Shown in pieces: positions 1 through 12,104 of a stretch of DNA of 64,000 nucleotides. This DNA is from Thuidium tamariscinum (taxonomy: Eukaryota; Streptophyta; Bryopsida; Hypnales; Thuidiaceae): contig OX344753.2 in the NCBI GenBank assembly GCA_947034885.2, forward strand, positions 13,268,001-13,332,000. The letters are read 5' to 3'. The notes below the pieces were generated by a model, which ran no database searches, was not told where the DNA came from, and saw only the letters and a program-made list of their open reading frames with translations. Position 1 is the stretch's first letter; the number at the start of each line of letters is the position of its first letter. A program made the position numbers and the translations under genes.

Positions 1-810
1 TCGGATGATACCACCCAACCCCCATTCACTTTCTCGCCCGTTTCATGGAGAAAAATCAAAGCGGAACATACGCGCAAGTTGGAAATGAATCCTGTCAACT
101 TGAAAAAGCGGTCCTTGCAATTCCAGGAAACGAGTAGAATTGGCGATGCCAATTAAAAGAATTGAATATGATACAGTTCTGGGCAGCTAGCTAGCAGCAG
201 CATCGATCCTTCAAAGATTCCATCAATTGTCCGCAAAAGGGTACTGTACTATACATCGATCTACAGTGAAAATCATCCTTGACTGACGCAATCGATCTCA
301 CAATGAGAAATTGATTTCTCCGCGGGTGCCTGGGTGTCGAACTGTCGATCATATGTGCCCCACGCCAACTCGATCGATCACCGCGCAGTCACTGTAGACC
401 TGAATATCTGTAACAACTCTGATTTTTGGAGATCCGGGCGGGCTCCGGCCGTCACTGTTGCAGATTGTTTTCCCGGCTCTCTCAAAGTGTCAATTGGCAT
501 CAACCCGCTTGCGTGCGTACAACTGGATGGGTTTCCCGTTTCCTCTCTCCCCGGCCCGGTTGAAGAATCTCCTCAAACCAGGTCCGTCACGAATCGACAG
601 GTTTCAAAACACTCTGGAATTGGTTCACACCACCGGGCCTGCGGAAGCCGGTGACTGGTTCGATTCTGGCCACTTGTGGGGAGCCGGACGCTTGGCATTG
701 ACAAAAGCGGCACTTCCAGTGGATGCCGTGTGGAAAAGGTTTGAAAGGTTTGCCATGAGTGGAAGTTTGCTCAAAAAGCAAGGAATCAATGTTGTGAACT
801 TTGGCATGAA
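1..810. other. unassigned intergenic, moderate GC
   Basis: This stretch is less AT-rich than the DNA to its right and has two overlapping plus-strand open frames near 334-826. Neither resembles a protein I know, and their frames do not continue through plausible splice sites. It may be the flank or a degraded end of a gene lying to the left of the window. No RNA gene or clear promoter is visible. Confidence 0.3.
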
Positions 811-1091
811 TGGCGAATTTAATTAAAATGGAGGTATTTCATATGCCATTTTTCAGACTACGCAAATTAAACTTCAAACTAACATGTAGGATTTATACAC
901 ACTTCAAAAATCTATCATTGATTTAGATTTCAGAGTATATGGTTTGAAACACACTAGACAGGTATAGATTTTTGACATCTAGGTTGTGTATGGATTTCAA
1001 AAATATGTGACTCATTTACATTTCAGACCATGTGATTTGAAATATGAAAGTGTTAAAGTAATAGAATTTCGCCATTTTAATGAAATTCACC
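811..1091. mobile_element. MITE-like element, family F copy 1
   Basis: The ends form an imperfect inverted repeat of about 21 bp containing ATTAAAATGG on the left and CCATTTTAAT on the right. The interior has no reading frame and is rich in short motifs related to tagattt. A second copy at 31517-31822 shares the ends and most internal landmarks, such as atgccattttt close to the left end. It is a short DNA element without coding capacity; the superfamily is unclear because no target duplication stands out. Confidence 0.65.
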
Positions 1092-1203
1092 ATATGGTTG
1101 TGGTCATTGACTATGCAATTATCTTATAAATTGGATAAATATGTGCATTCTTCATTTAGAACTACAAGAAATCATGAGAGTCATTTGATTTACACCTTTT
1201 GGT

Positions 1204-1420
1204 TTAATCCTTGAAGGATAGAAATCATGCATTGTAATATTGTATAATATCATTGACTTTGAATAAGTCAAATATGCTAATTGGAAGTCTAAATACTTTT
1301 AGAAGATCTCTTCTTTCCACCCCTACTACTGAAGATGAATAGTTGCACTTCTATCTTGCAACAAAAAATTCTTTGTCGTTCATTGGACACAAAACATCCT
1401 TGTTGACGTTTATAGGTTAA
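1204..1420. mobile_element. TTAA-flanked element, family C copy 3
   Basis: TTAA stands at both edges (1204-1207 and 1417-1420) around about 209 bp without coding capacity. The inside shares a run of similarity with 12205-12315, for example a block around the word tccacccct. The right end, read inward on the minus strand, is TTAACCTATAAACG, close to TTAACCCTTAAACG at the left end of copy 2. This is a degraded member of a small TTAA-targeting family. Confidence 0.5.
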
Positions 1421-2910
1421 TTGGTGTACTTTCGAAGTTACCCTTCCACTCTCGACAAGTATTTTCAATTCAATTTGCTCAATCAATCAAAGTATTTGTT
1501 GATATTCTTCAACTCATTGAATTCATAGCTATTGTCAATATGTGAAAGTTTGAGCAAGGTAAGAATACATCTTATAATCTTATTGTGTCTTTTTGGTGCA
1601 ACCTATCCCAAATGAATGTTTGACAAGAATGCAAGAAGCTTGGAAAATTGTCACATTAGAAAAAAATTTAGACTACAGGAGTGTGATTTTTGCCTTTTTG
1701 GTCTACATACATTAGTATTTCATCGACAACAATACCAATTATAGTAGATTATGTTCATTGAATTTTCCATATAATATGTACTATAATCTCTAATATTTTT
1801 GAAAAATACTCATTGTGCACAATGATTTTGCTTCAATTTATGTAATTGTAACCATAGATTGACATAGTGTGCAACTTCTACAATATGACATTATGCTTCT
1901 TCATAATTACAAATTTTGGCCATGGGGCCACTAAGATGTTAAGTCTTAACTTTTAAAAAAAAGTGGATTTCTTAGTTTTAAATGGAAAGTTGAACAAACC
2001 CGAGGAGTTAACTCGCAATTATTAGAAAACTATATATGTGAGTTAAAAGATTGGGTTCATTTAATTCAAAGGAGATAAATTTTATATAATATGTAGGGCT
2101 ACTATAGGGTCCTTGAAATGCCACATAGCCTATTATATATAAATTAGGCTATGTAAAAACATCATTTCGTAGGATTTTTTATTAATAAATTAGCCTTTAC
2201 AAATAGGGTCCATACAAATTTTTTGTAGTACAATGAGTATAGATGTATACAAATTTTTTTAAGTGAATGATAAAACTTATACAATCTTGGAAATTGAAGG
2301 ATTTTTTTCTTCACGTTTTTTGTAGTTGTCAAATGATGTTAGCCTATATATACCAATCTTTTCATAAATATGTCAACAATGTGACAATCTATAAGTTAAC
2401 TGATGTGAGAATTTACCGTTCTAAGATAGAAAAATTGAGTTGTAAATTTTTAATGAGGTTGTATTATGGGGCCAATTTGTATTCACACAAAATGCCCATT
2501 GAGAAATAGATCTAGGGTTCGAAATTACTTACCTCCACTCCTGTGCGGCTAAGGTTGTTGAAAACATTAATATTACAAATTTTGTCTTGCACCTTTGATG
2601 CATTTTTATGTAAGGCAGATAGGGTCTCAAGCTGTGATTTATTCTACTCTCTTTTGTTGTTTTGAGAGTTTGGGGTTGCAAAGTGATTGCTATTTTTGAT
2701 GGAGCTACTTATCTACAGAAACTACTATTCTATAGAACTTGTTGATCTATAACAATTGTATAGAATCTTTCCCATGCTTTGACACTATAAACTCTAGATT
2801 TGCCTTAACTACTTGTACATATACTTGTAAATGTTTAAAATCATCTTCTTTTTACTAGTGTTTTATGAACACTCTTTTAATTATTGATTCTAAACTCAAA
2901 CCATTGCAAA

Positions 2911-2970
<60 letters not shown>
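2911..2970. repeat. (TA)n microsatellite
   Basis: About 60 bp of nearly uninterrupted TA dinucleotides. A shorter run of the same kind lies at about 3266-3304. Confidence 0.9.
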
Positions 2971-2974
<4 letters not shown>

Positions 2975-3262
2975 GAGAGAGGATAAATATATGGTCTCTA
3001 TGTTACAATAGAGGTCATATTCAGGTATAAATCTACACTGTTTTTAGAATGTTAATTTCTCATGTTGTTGATGTTATATTGCTGGTATTGGTTTTTTCTT
3101 TAGTTTCAGCATCATAACTATGTTTAATGTTTTTATGATGTTGTTTGTTATTCACCGTATCAGATTGTTTAGAATACATGGTATAGAATTTAGAAATATT
3201 TAAAACTAATGTTGCATTTTACACTTTTATTTGTCATTTGAAATTATACTACAATATAAGTA

Positions 3263-3265
<3 letters not shown>

Positions 3266-3304
<39 letters not shown>
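3266..3304. repeat. (TA)n microsatellite
   Basis: About 39 bp of TA dinucleotides inside AT-rich DNA, with no gene next to it. Confidence 0.85.
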
Positions 3305-3308
<4 letters not shown>

Positions 3309-4099
3309 GTACATGTATGATAATAGTTTTATAGTGTCTATTATATATAGGTATGAAAAAATTAGACATATAAGTTTTGTATATAAGATAGCCCAACTAT
3401 AAAAACAATATGAATGAATTTATAAAAAATCATAGTATATTAAAAATATACCCTTGGTATCTTTATATGTAAAAATACAATCATCTTAATTACTATAATG
3501 AAGGTAAATAGCCCTATATTAAATACCCTGTTTACGCACGTGTATACTTAAAATTACAAAGAGTAATCTCCCCGGGTGAACAAACAGAGTACGTCAAATA
3601 AATAGAAATAGAAGGTTGACTGTAGGAATCAGTTGGTGATCATTTGGGATAATGAATCAACTCATTTACAATATAGAAGGAGTAATGATTATAAATAGTA
3701 AGGGATGTCTTTTGATAAAAAATTCAATATCTTGTTTAAACCATGTTTTGACTCTACAAATATTTCTTCTTACTGCACATCACATATATTTTAAATTTAT
3801 CAAGACTATTCTTACAACCTCCAATGACCTTTACCTTTAAAATCTAAAAAATAATTCATCAACCTCTAAGATTTATCCAAACAATTTGATTTTTAAAGAT
3901 TTATCAATGTATTGTAGCCTCATGGCAAGATCAATGGAAAATAATTATTTTTAAGAATGCCAAAAAATAAATGAAAGGAAAAAAAATTACCAAATTTTGC
4001 AGAAATTATTTGACCAAGTTATTGTAAAATTAAAAAAATGTCAATTTCTAGGCTAAGGAAGTCTAAAGTAAAGTCAAAAAATAACCTACCTTCAAAAAA

Positions 4100-4615
4100 T
4101 ATTGATGGCAAAAAGGAGGATTTTCAATATTAACATTTAGTAAGAATGAAGGATGAAGAGGCTGTTTTGATAATGAAATGTATTGTCTTTTATAAATCCT
4201 CAAAGGATATGGGATAATTTGAAGATGGGAGCTTGACAACTCGTGAAAATATAGGAATTGTGTTTAATGTAGAATTTCATACCTTATTTTAGCATACTAG
4301 AATAACTTTTTTCAAAATAATTTGAACTATTAAAAGTTAAGAAATCAATCTTATTTTCATCTTTATAAATACCTTTGTGATTTAGAGTCTTCACAAAAAA
4401 TTATAGACAAAATTGAAAGGAGGTTTGAAAATGTAAAAAAAAAAACTTCCTTCTAATCCCTCTTTGAAATTTGTTTATAACTTTTGAATAGAGTCTTAAA
4501 ATTTCAAACGATTTCAGGATTATGATAGTTAATTTTTTTTTCTTGAGTTCTAAGTTTTTTGAAAAAAATTATTTTACTATGTCTAAATGAGGTTTGAAAT
4601 TGTATTATGAACACA
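4100..4615. repeat. foldback repeat, copy 1
   Basis: The right part (about 4455-4612) is a diverged reverse complement of the left part (about 4255-4440), so a transcript could form a long imperfect hairpin. Its left half matches the right arm of the foldback at 39805-40335 when that is read on the other strand, for example around ataatttgaagatg. No coding capacity is seen. It is a foldback or MITE-type element with no target duplication that I could find. Confidence 0.55.
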
Positions 4616-5842
4616 GTGCCTATGTTTGATGCAACTATGAGAGGTTGAACCTCTACTAATCCTAACCATTTACATGTCCCACATGTTTGTGCTACCTCCC
4701 ATGACACCATCTGTATAAAGGGCTTGTGTTACACCTTATGTCATGTATCCACTCACTTGGCATTTGAAACTTTGAGTCATATATTTTGAAATCTATTTAA
4801 TATAATGATGAATTTTTAAAAATTGAATTTGATAGTGTCAAAGCTACTTTGGGAACTATAATTAAATATTTGGCAAAAATGTGTTGATCTTGTCTTGTGA
4901 CTAGTGGGTATGGTATAGAATCTTTTTTTTAATCATTTTTCTTACTTCTTCTTGTAATACATATCTTCTTTGGATGATTTTAGATGTAGGTATGTTAATA
5001 AGTTTGCCAATAGAAAGTCTTCTATAATATATTGCATAGGTTTTACTTTGAATTTAGGATTTTAATACAAAGGTGCTAGAATGTGAGCCTAAAATCTTCA
5101 ACCCATGAGTCTAATAATCCAGACATCTATATTATAGGCACCTTCAATAGTTATAAGGTACCAACTTATACCTAGGTTTAAGGCTTGTCGGCTCATATGT
5201 TAGTGGCATAGGGTTCTAATAACATATAGTACTCCCAATTTGAATCATTATTGCACCTCCTACAAATTTTTTAAGCTTCAAAATAACCCGATATTCTACT
5301 TATATGGTGTTGAATTTGAGAATGTAAGGTTTAAATGTTATTTGATTTGTAAATGAAAGGTTTTAGTTATTCAATTATCAATTCAAAAGTGTATGTCTTG
5401 ATATAATTTAGTACATAATTTGTATTTTAGAAGTTTGATATGAAGTAGTGTATATAATTCTTTTTAAAAATCAATCTTCAATCTTGTACTATATACCATG
5501 GACTAAAAATGGTGTTGTACTAAATCTATGTTACTAGTACAAATTGTCTCGAAGTTAACACATAGATAATACAAAAGCATTTTATTTTAAATGGCGGGTT
5601 TATACTAGAGAATGCAAAGTATCCAATGAACAAGTTCTTGGAAGTCTATGACAACTAACTATAGCTAAAGAACAAAGAGTTGTAGATCTAAAAGAATTGC
5701 ACTCAACTATAATCCCTACAAATTTTTGCCCTAAGGTGTATTACTTCTTTCATAAGAATCCATTGTCATTCTTGCTAAACACCTATTTTCAACACTTTGA
5801 AACTTCATAATTTATTTATATGGTGTCCTAATAATACATAAG
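4616..5842. other. intergenic DNA with a dispersed repeat
   Basis: No gene is visible. About 5128-5222 resembles 18950-19060 in the spacer of the SAHH inverted repeat; both carry accttcaat followed further on by aaggcttgt. The rest is AT-rich sequence that I cannot assign. Confidence 0.4.
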
Positions 5843-7061
5843 AAGCACTAGAAGAAAACAGTCTTTTTTTGGACACGTCCATTCATGCATGTTGATGTTG
5901 GGTTAGACGTCCTCTATGTCAACATGGACGTCCAAAAGGATCACGTTAAAAAAAACATCGGCAAGACATCCAAAAAAACATGTAGGCATGAACATGTCAA
6001 GGGCTAGACATTCCAAAAAACACCGGTCAACGGGGTCCTCAAAGAGTGCCATGTGGCTGGAAATTTAGCGCCACGCAGGTACAGGCAACCAGCTAGGATT
6101 TTTTTCATCCATCCAGATTTTGTTGACATGGCATCTGCCACATCAGCTCATTTGGGGGTCAAAATGGGGTGACGTGGTATGTTCAAATGGTGACGTGGCA
6201 GATTTTTAAAAGCACATTTATTGTCTTTTGAGTTTTTGGGGGGTGTTTTCTATGATGTCTACAAAGACATCTTTATGTCTCAAAAGACATCATTAGAGAC
6301 ATCTATGTGTTTCATATGATGTTCATCTCCATGCATGTGGTATAGGCAAGGATACAAATATATTGACATATAATGTCCTGTAAGACTTCAACATTGTAGT
6401 AACAGATATAATATTTGAGATATACACATTTACAGAGACATCAATATGGACATTATAATATCTTGCAATGTCAACTTTGATGGCATCATGAACGTCTATT
6501 AAAATATTTAGTACAAATCAAACAAACAAAATAATGTCACATTGGGCATTTGTGTGATTAAATGCATAATTTAGAATGACACTAATATATCTACTAGTCA
6601 CACATATTCTACATAATGCACGTGTATGTTATAATGTCTACTACAGCATATGTACCAATGCAAATATAATGTCCAACACAACATGCCATACACAATACAT
6701 TGTATATAATATACCATACACCATACAAAATACACCATACATTGTACACCATATAAATACATCATACATAATATGCTATACATTGTAATCCATATATAAT
6801 ACACCATATATGGCAACTATGTTGCATGGCTTGAAAAACCATTTATTATATGAATATTTTGACATGGGAAGGCAAGATATTTATACTAATGGGGTGCTAG
6901 GAGGAAAGACAAACCATATGGGATTTTCCTAGTGCAACAAGCTGTGAACCTTGTCTATTTGGACATCTCAAATGACGTTTGAATTGATGTTGCAAAAAAT
7001 ATCTTGATGTCTTAATTGATGTTTCAATTGATATCTCAATTGACACCTTAAAAACAATTTT

Positions 7062-7151
7062 TTCTTTTTTGGCACAAATGAAACGGAATTTCATTGCAAG
7101 GAGACAAAAACAAAACTAGCCAGCCACAAGTGGCCTGGCTAGGGACACAAC
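7062..7151 (-). mobile_element. 5'-truncated LINE 3' end with target duplication
   Basis: Ninety bases are bracketed by a direct repeat of about 20 bp that starts GACACC and ends CAATTTT (7042-7061 and 7152-7172, one base longer on the right). The left edge is a T-rich run, which is the A-rich tail of a minus-strand insert, and just inside it the minus strand reads AATGAAATTCCGTTTC, similar to the 3' ends of plant L1-type LINEs. The tail plus long target duplication indicate target-primed reverse transcription. Only the extreme 3' end was inserted, so it has no coding capacity. Confidence 0.7.
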
Positions 7152-7950
7152 GACACCCTTAAAAACAATTTTAAAAGCCTCACATGGCGGCAAAGTGTGC
7201 TAACGTGGCACACTATAGGGTGCAAAACATATAAGATAACATCTTGCATTGTCTATTACATGTTAGAACTTCTAATGAATGTAATGAAATCTTGGGGGGA
7301 GAACTTTCCATTTTTTAAAAACTATATTGTGCAATCAAATGCAAGGTGGTATTAATTAACTTCTCTTAAATTTAGATAATTTTAAAAAGTAAACTAGCAT
7401 CATTAAAATGGAATATTTCAAGTTATTTATAATGAAGGGTAGGTGATAATAGATAGCTTTACCTATTATTTTTTTTTCTAAAATAGGGTTGCCAAAAGGT
7501 CTCCCAAAATTTGAAGTTTTATGAACTATAATAAATTTGGATTTAAGAAACTAAGGGGCTAGATTCTATAAGTTGGGTTGGATTTCCTAAGTTGTAGAGA
7601 GAAGTCAAGCTACCAATTTTAGTGATAGTTAATGACAAGTGACAAGTAATCTACTGATTGGAAAAAAATTCTTCTTCCAAGTGAAATGGTATTGATGTGG
7701 GTAACTTTCAATATTAATACAAATATTAACAGTATAGTACTAATCCAATACTGAATCAATATAGAAGAAGACAAGCATAAATGATATATTGTAGCTACCA
7801 TAAATGAATATTGTCCAATGGCTTAGTAAACAATACCACAGCTTGGATAATGAAAATTATATGTTTAAGCATTGCAAAATATCTTTAATTTGATATTGAA
7901 AGTATGATTTTTATGAATAATTGTAGTAATGCACATTTGTAAAATTGGTG

Positions 7951-8683
7951 TATAGGGTCGTTGCAAGAAACACTTACCGGTTTTGTCTCAAAATGGCTCA
8001 AATTAGTGAGTCCTATGAGTCCTGTGACTTTTGGAATAAATTTTTTTTAAATTTAAAAAAATATGGATAATTTTAAGAGCAATGAGAATATTATGTCTCT
8101 TGAAATTCAGACCTAAGAAATTTTTTCTCTAAATGTTATAGACAATGGAAAATACAATGAAAATAGCTCTTTTTCACTAATTTGGTAAAAATAGTAAAAA
8201 AATGAAAAAAATGAAAATGAAAAATCCATTTTTTTCCAAGTAAAGGTCTTTCTTTTCCAACAAATTTCATCTTTGGAAAAAATAAATTTTATTCTCCACA
8301 CTTGCACAAAGTCATCCACTTTGACAACATGTGGAGGTTGAATAGTATAGTATTTTCAAAAAATCTCTTTGAGGTCTTGTGTAACTTTAGGTGAGGTCCT
8401 TGCATGCCAATTTTCAGCTCAAAATTTGCATTTTTGGGTCAAAAATAGGACTAAAACCCCCCAAAATGGCCAAAGTAGACACCCAATCGGGGGCAGTTTA
8501 AAAATAGTAAACTAATTTTGAAAAAATTAAAAAAATTACACAAATTGTAAAACTTTTGTAAGCACCTTCATTTCAAGTTTCAAGTTAAATGAACAAAAGA
8601 TGCAAAAGTTATGAGCAAAAAACTACCTACTAAAGGTCAAGGGGACAAAAAAAAGGACAAGTGTTTCTTGCAATCACCCTATA
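7951..8683. mobile_element. 733-bp inverted-repeat element, family E copy 1
   Basis: The ends are inverted repeats of about 25 bp that carry GCAAGAAACACTT on the left and its complement AAGTGTTTCTTGC on the right, flanked by TATAGGG and CCCTATA. The element lies inside the CACTA element and is therefore younger. A second copy of almost the same length is at 46305-47030. There is no transposase. The edges allow a TA or TATA target duplication, so a Tc1/mariner-type origin is possible but not shown. Confidence 0.72.
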
Positions 8684-10763
8684 GAAGCAATGAATTTTTT
8701 ATACTAAAACATACAAATTTTTAAAAAATATTGTCAAACAATTATACAATTATAATACCAAAAGTGTAAAATTGTTTAATTTAGGAAATTTTCATTATTA
8801 TATTGCAATTGTGTGCATTTTAGATTAAAAAAATTGAAATGATTTTTTTTGTTGGTTCAAAGTCATTGTAGATGACGCTCATTTGACTTCATCTTCCTAC
8901 ACTTTAGTATTTTCAATAGTTAGGATTTAGGATTTTGGTCTATTGTGTTATACAATGATTTCTTATTTTGTTTGTTTTTGTAAATGTTTGTGTAATTTCT
9001 ATGACAAGGGTTCAAAAAGCTACATAGTTAGTGTGAAATTGTAAATTTGAGGGTTTAGGATTTAGAGTTTCAAAAAAAATTTAGACACTTAAATACCAGA
9101 TTCTATTTTTTGTATATTTTCCAAATTTCAAAAGTCAATGAGTGTTTTTGCAAAATATGTGCCAAAGATATCCAAATTTTCCAACCTACTAAAAAAATTT
9201 AGGAAAGCATAACTTTGATTTGGATCCCTAGTTGGAAAAAATATATATTTTCACTTAAAGACATATTCACATCTTATGTTAAAATTTTATGAACATCCAA
9301 TCAAATTCACTTCATAGGAACCTACCTAAATTTTCAATTGTTTGTTCAATGAACAATTGACCTTTAAAAGTTGAAAACTACCACTTTGTCAATAGCACTT
9401 AAATTGAATTGATTGTTGTTGGTTTCATGGTATAAATCTTGTACATATATGTAGTAGAAGGAAAAAAAATTTCAATTTTAAATGTAATATAGCCCTATTT
9501 TAAAACCTACAAGAATGAATTTACAAAAATTATAGGGTATTGAAAATATGCCCTTTGTAGCTTTTAATGTAAAAATACAGTCATCTTAAATACAAGAATT
9601 AAGGTAAATAGCCACACATAAAATACCTTTGAAAATACTTTATAGAAACAAGCTTTCTTATTATATTACTTCTCTATTGCAATGCTTTTAAAACATCTTG
9701 TATTATCCTACTTCATCCACTTCACTTGTTGTACATCATGTGACTTGTTTGAACCCTATAAAAACGTCATTGTTGTCATAGAAAATAGAAGACTTCAAAC
9801 TATGAACATCTTGATCCAATCCTCGTTGCAATGAAAGAGTTTCTCCAAACTCCTAAATGCTAGATAGAACATTAGTGTCCCTTGACCACTTTATAAAATG
9901 TTATGGCATAGGATGTTAAGGATGAACTTTGGACATAGTCTTTTATGTTTATATATAGTAACTTTGCTTGAGTTTAATGAAGAATATATGAAACTTCAAG
10001 TAGTAGGAGTTAACTTTTGAACAACGCTAAACACCTCTGAACTCTAGAATATGTTACCTAAAACATCCAAAAATTCTCATAAATGTCACAAGGTCCATCC
10101 TATCGTCTCATAAGAGTCTGTTGGAACGCATTGAAGTCACACTCAACGTCTACATGAACATGACACACTCTTACAAGGTGCCTGATGAGACTTATAAATG
10201 TCTCAGAGGACATCTACTATGACTTAATTAAGTCTCTTCCGACGTCTAAGAGAACATGAAATTTGTGTAGTACCTGAAATTAGTAATATGGCATGCTGCC
10301 ACGTCAAATTATAGCGTCTGCCATGTCACGAATATTTGATGTCAGATGTGACGTCAACAGCCACGTCATCATTTTTCCCCCCAGAATTTTTCCTGTCACT
10401 ACCCATTTCCTTTTTTTTTACTTGGACAGCATTTTTATTTTGAACCAAAATAATTCTTACAAAATTATCCAAAGTCAAAATGGATCAACGAAGCTAACAT
10501 GGCAATGAACGTTCCTACAGACATCAATTTCAACATCACCCTATCTTCAACAACGCTAGCAAAAAGTCGATGTCAATGGAAGCACATCTTGTTTTTCACT
10601 AGAATTTTACACCTTTGTCTCCAACATACACAAAAATCTACTATAGACATTGGAATGAACATTTTGACATACAGACATCTGTCTACACATGTAGATGTTC
10701 ACCTCTGGACATGAGTATGTCAGGGCTAGATATAAAAAAAAACCCGGTTTTCTTCTAGTGAAG

Positions 10764-10918
10764 ATAATCCTGTATATTTTAACAAGATCTAACAAAATAT
10801 ATTACAACTTCATAGTAGGAACAAATCATATTGCCTACAAGACCAACAATCCTAATACATTTTATTGTCATTGTAGGTCATATGTTGGTAAAGAGTATTT
10901 GGTTTGGTGATGTCTTCA
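10764..10918. other. short intergenic gap
   Basis: Single-copy-looking DNA between the CACTA element and the first family B element. No gene is visible. Confidence 0.4.
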
Positions 10919-11878
10919 TTAACCCCAATGCCCAAGGCCGGCCCAAAAGTGGCCGCACATATTCTAGAAGTCCAATTCAAAGTGTTGTAACTTTTTCATT
11001 CAATGTTCAAATTCAATAAAACTTGTCGGAAACATTGTGCATCCTAGTCTAGTTTGTGTGGTAAAAGTTTTCAAATCAATCCAAGATGTTAAGTTTTTTT
11101 TGCAAGCCAATCAAAGTTCACATGTTCAATTTGAATTCACTAAACTATATTTGATGGCTACAACTTTGGGGGCTTGTATCTCCTTCATCCAATCTTCGTT
11201 TTCAATAAAATTTATTGGATTATATTTTTCTTAAAGTCCAGTTATTGTGGTCAAATTTTAGTGGAAATCCAAGTTGTTTTGAATGTTTGGAAGCAATTTC
11301 AAGTTCAAAAACTAGACATTTTTGGATATCAGTGAACTTTGGCAGCTTATTTTTCTTTACATGGTGTTTGTTTCTTAGGAAAAGTTGCGCATTCTAGTCT
11401 TGTCTGTATGGCTAAATTTTCAGATCAGTCCAAGAAGTTATGAGTGACTTAGAAGCATTTTAATAGAAGGAGGTGCAGTCATAGATGTGTTTTTTGCACT
11501 CATTTTTGCTATTTTTTTGACATTTCAAAGTCATTTTGCAAATGATTCGAAGCATTTGAATGAATTTTTGTTTGAATTTTGCTTTTGAATCTCTTTCAAG
11601 TTTCAAGTTTTTTCATTTGAGTAGGTTTAAAAATCAAATTTCACCTCCAAATGTGTTTTTAAGAAAATTTCAGCATCTTTTAATTTTCGAATACTAAAAC
11701 ATTGTAATCTTGCAATCTATGTGGTCAAATGACTCCAAATTTGATCCACATCATCTACAACATACACACTAGAAGATTGTACGGTTGAGATTTTTATACC
11801 ATAGTGACATGTAGACTTATATTGCTTGAAAAGCAATGATGTTTTTGAATCCAAAGAGGCCTTGGGCCTTGAGGGTTG
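10919..11878. mobile_element. TTAA-flanked element, family B copy 1
   Basis: It starts TTAACCCC at 10919 and ends GGGTTGA at 11878, with inverted ends that both carry CCAAGGC-type sequence. The interior of about 950 bp matches copy 2 (59564-60521) over its whole length, including a shared block around cttgcaatctatgtgg. No reading frame of note is present. The right TTAA has decayed to TTGA. TTAA edges with CCC ends point to piggyBac-type mobilisation by a transposase encoded elsewhere. Confidence 0.68.
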
Positions 11879-12104
11879 ACCCTTATAAGACAGGCTAGAA
11901 ATTATGGAAATCATTTCTTTTGGCATCGTGTGAATACTAGGTTTACATAAATCCAAAAGCACTCATTGGAAATCAAACTTCTATACAAGACCTCTCCTTT
12001 TCATGCAAAATATTGAGGTTAAATAGTTGGACTTCTAACCTACACAAAAGGATTCTCTGTCATTCATCAACTAGAAAATGGCCGCAACATCATTTATGAG
12101 TTAA
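11875..12104. mobile_element. TTAA-flanked element, family C copy 1
   Basis: It lies directly between family B copy 1 and family C copy 2. The left edge is TTGACCCTTATAAGAC, a variant of the copy 2 edge, and the right edge is the TTAA at 12101. Internal landmarks match copy 2 in order: aaatcat, a CAAAAG word, then an aaga run and ccttttc. It is about 220 bp and non-coding. Confidence 0.5.

Larger units (their letters stand above)
1092..4099. other. AT-rich intergenic DNA with no gene
   Basis: No reading frame here resembles a protein. The stretch holds a TTAA-flanked element (1204-1420), two TA dinucleotide runs (about 2911-2970 and 3266-3304), and a segment at about 3390-3532 that is repeated at about 9490-9633. 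Confidence 0.6.
5843..10763. mobile_element. non-autonomous CACTA (En/Spm) element
   Basis: The element runs from CACTAGAAGAAAAC at 5846 to its inverted copy GTTTTCTTCTAGTG ending at 10760, and is flanked by the 3-bp duplication AAG (5843-5845 and 10761-10763). CACTA ends with a 3-bp duplication are diagnostic of the En/Spm superfamily. Both subterminal regions hold many short GACATC and GACGTC-like words in both orientations (about 5870-6300 and 10080-10730), as expected of transposase binding sites. No transposase frame remains in its 4.9 kb, so it would need help from elsewhere. Two younger insertions lie inside: a retroposed LINE tail at 7062-7151 and a 733-bp inverted-repeat element at 7951-8683. 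Confidence 0.88.

Noticed and set aside
334-826. Possible gene at the left edge
   Set aside because: Two overlapping frames have no recognisable domain and no convincing splice or start context.
6576-6816. Short frames in a CATAC-rich tract
   Set aside because: These are low-complexity reading of a repetitive region inside the CACTA element, on both strands at once.
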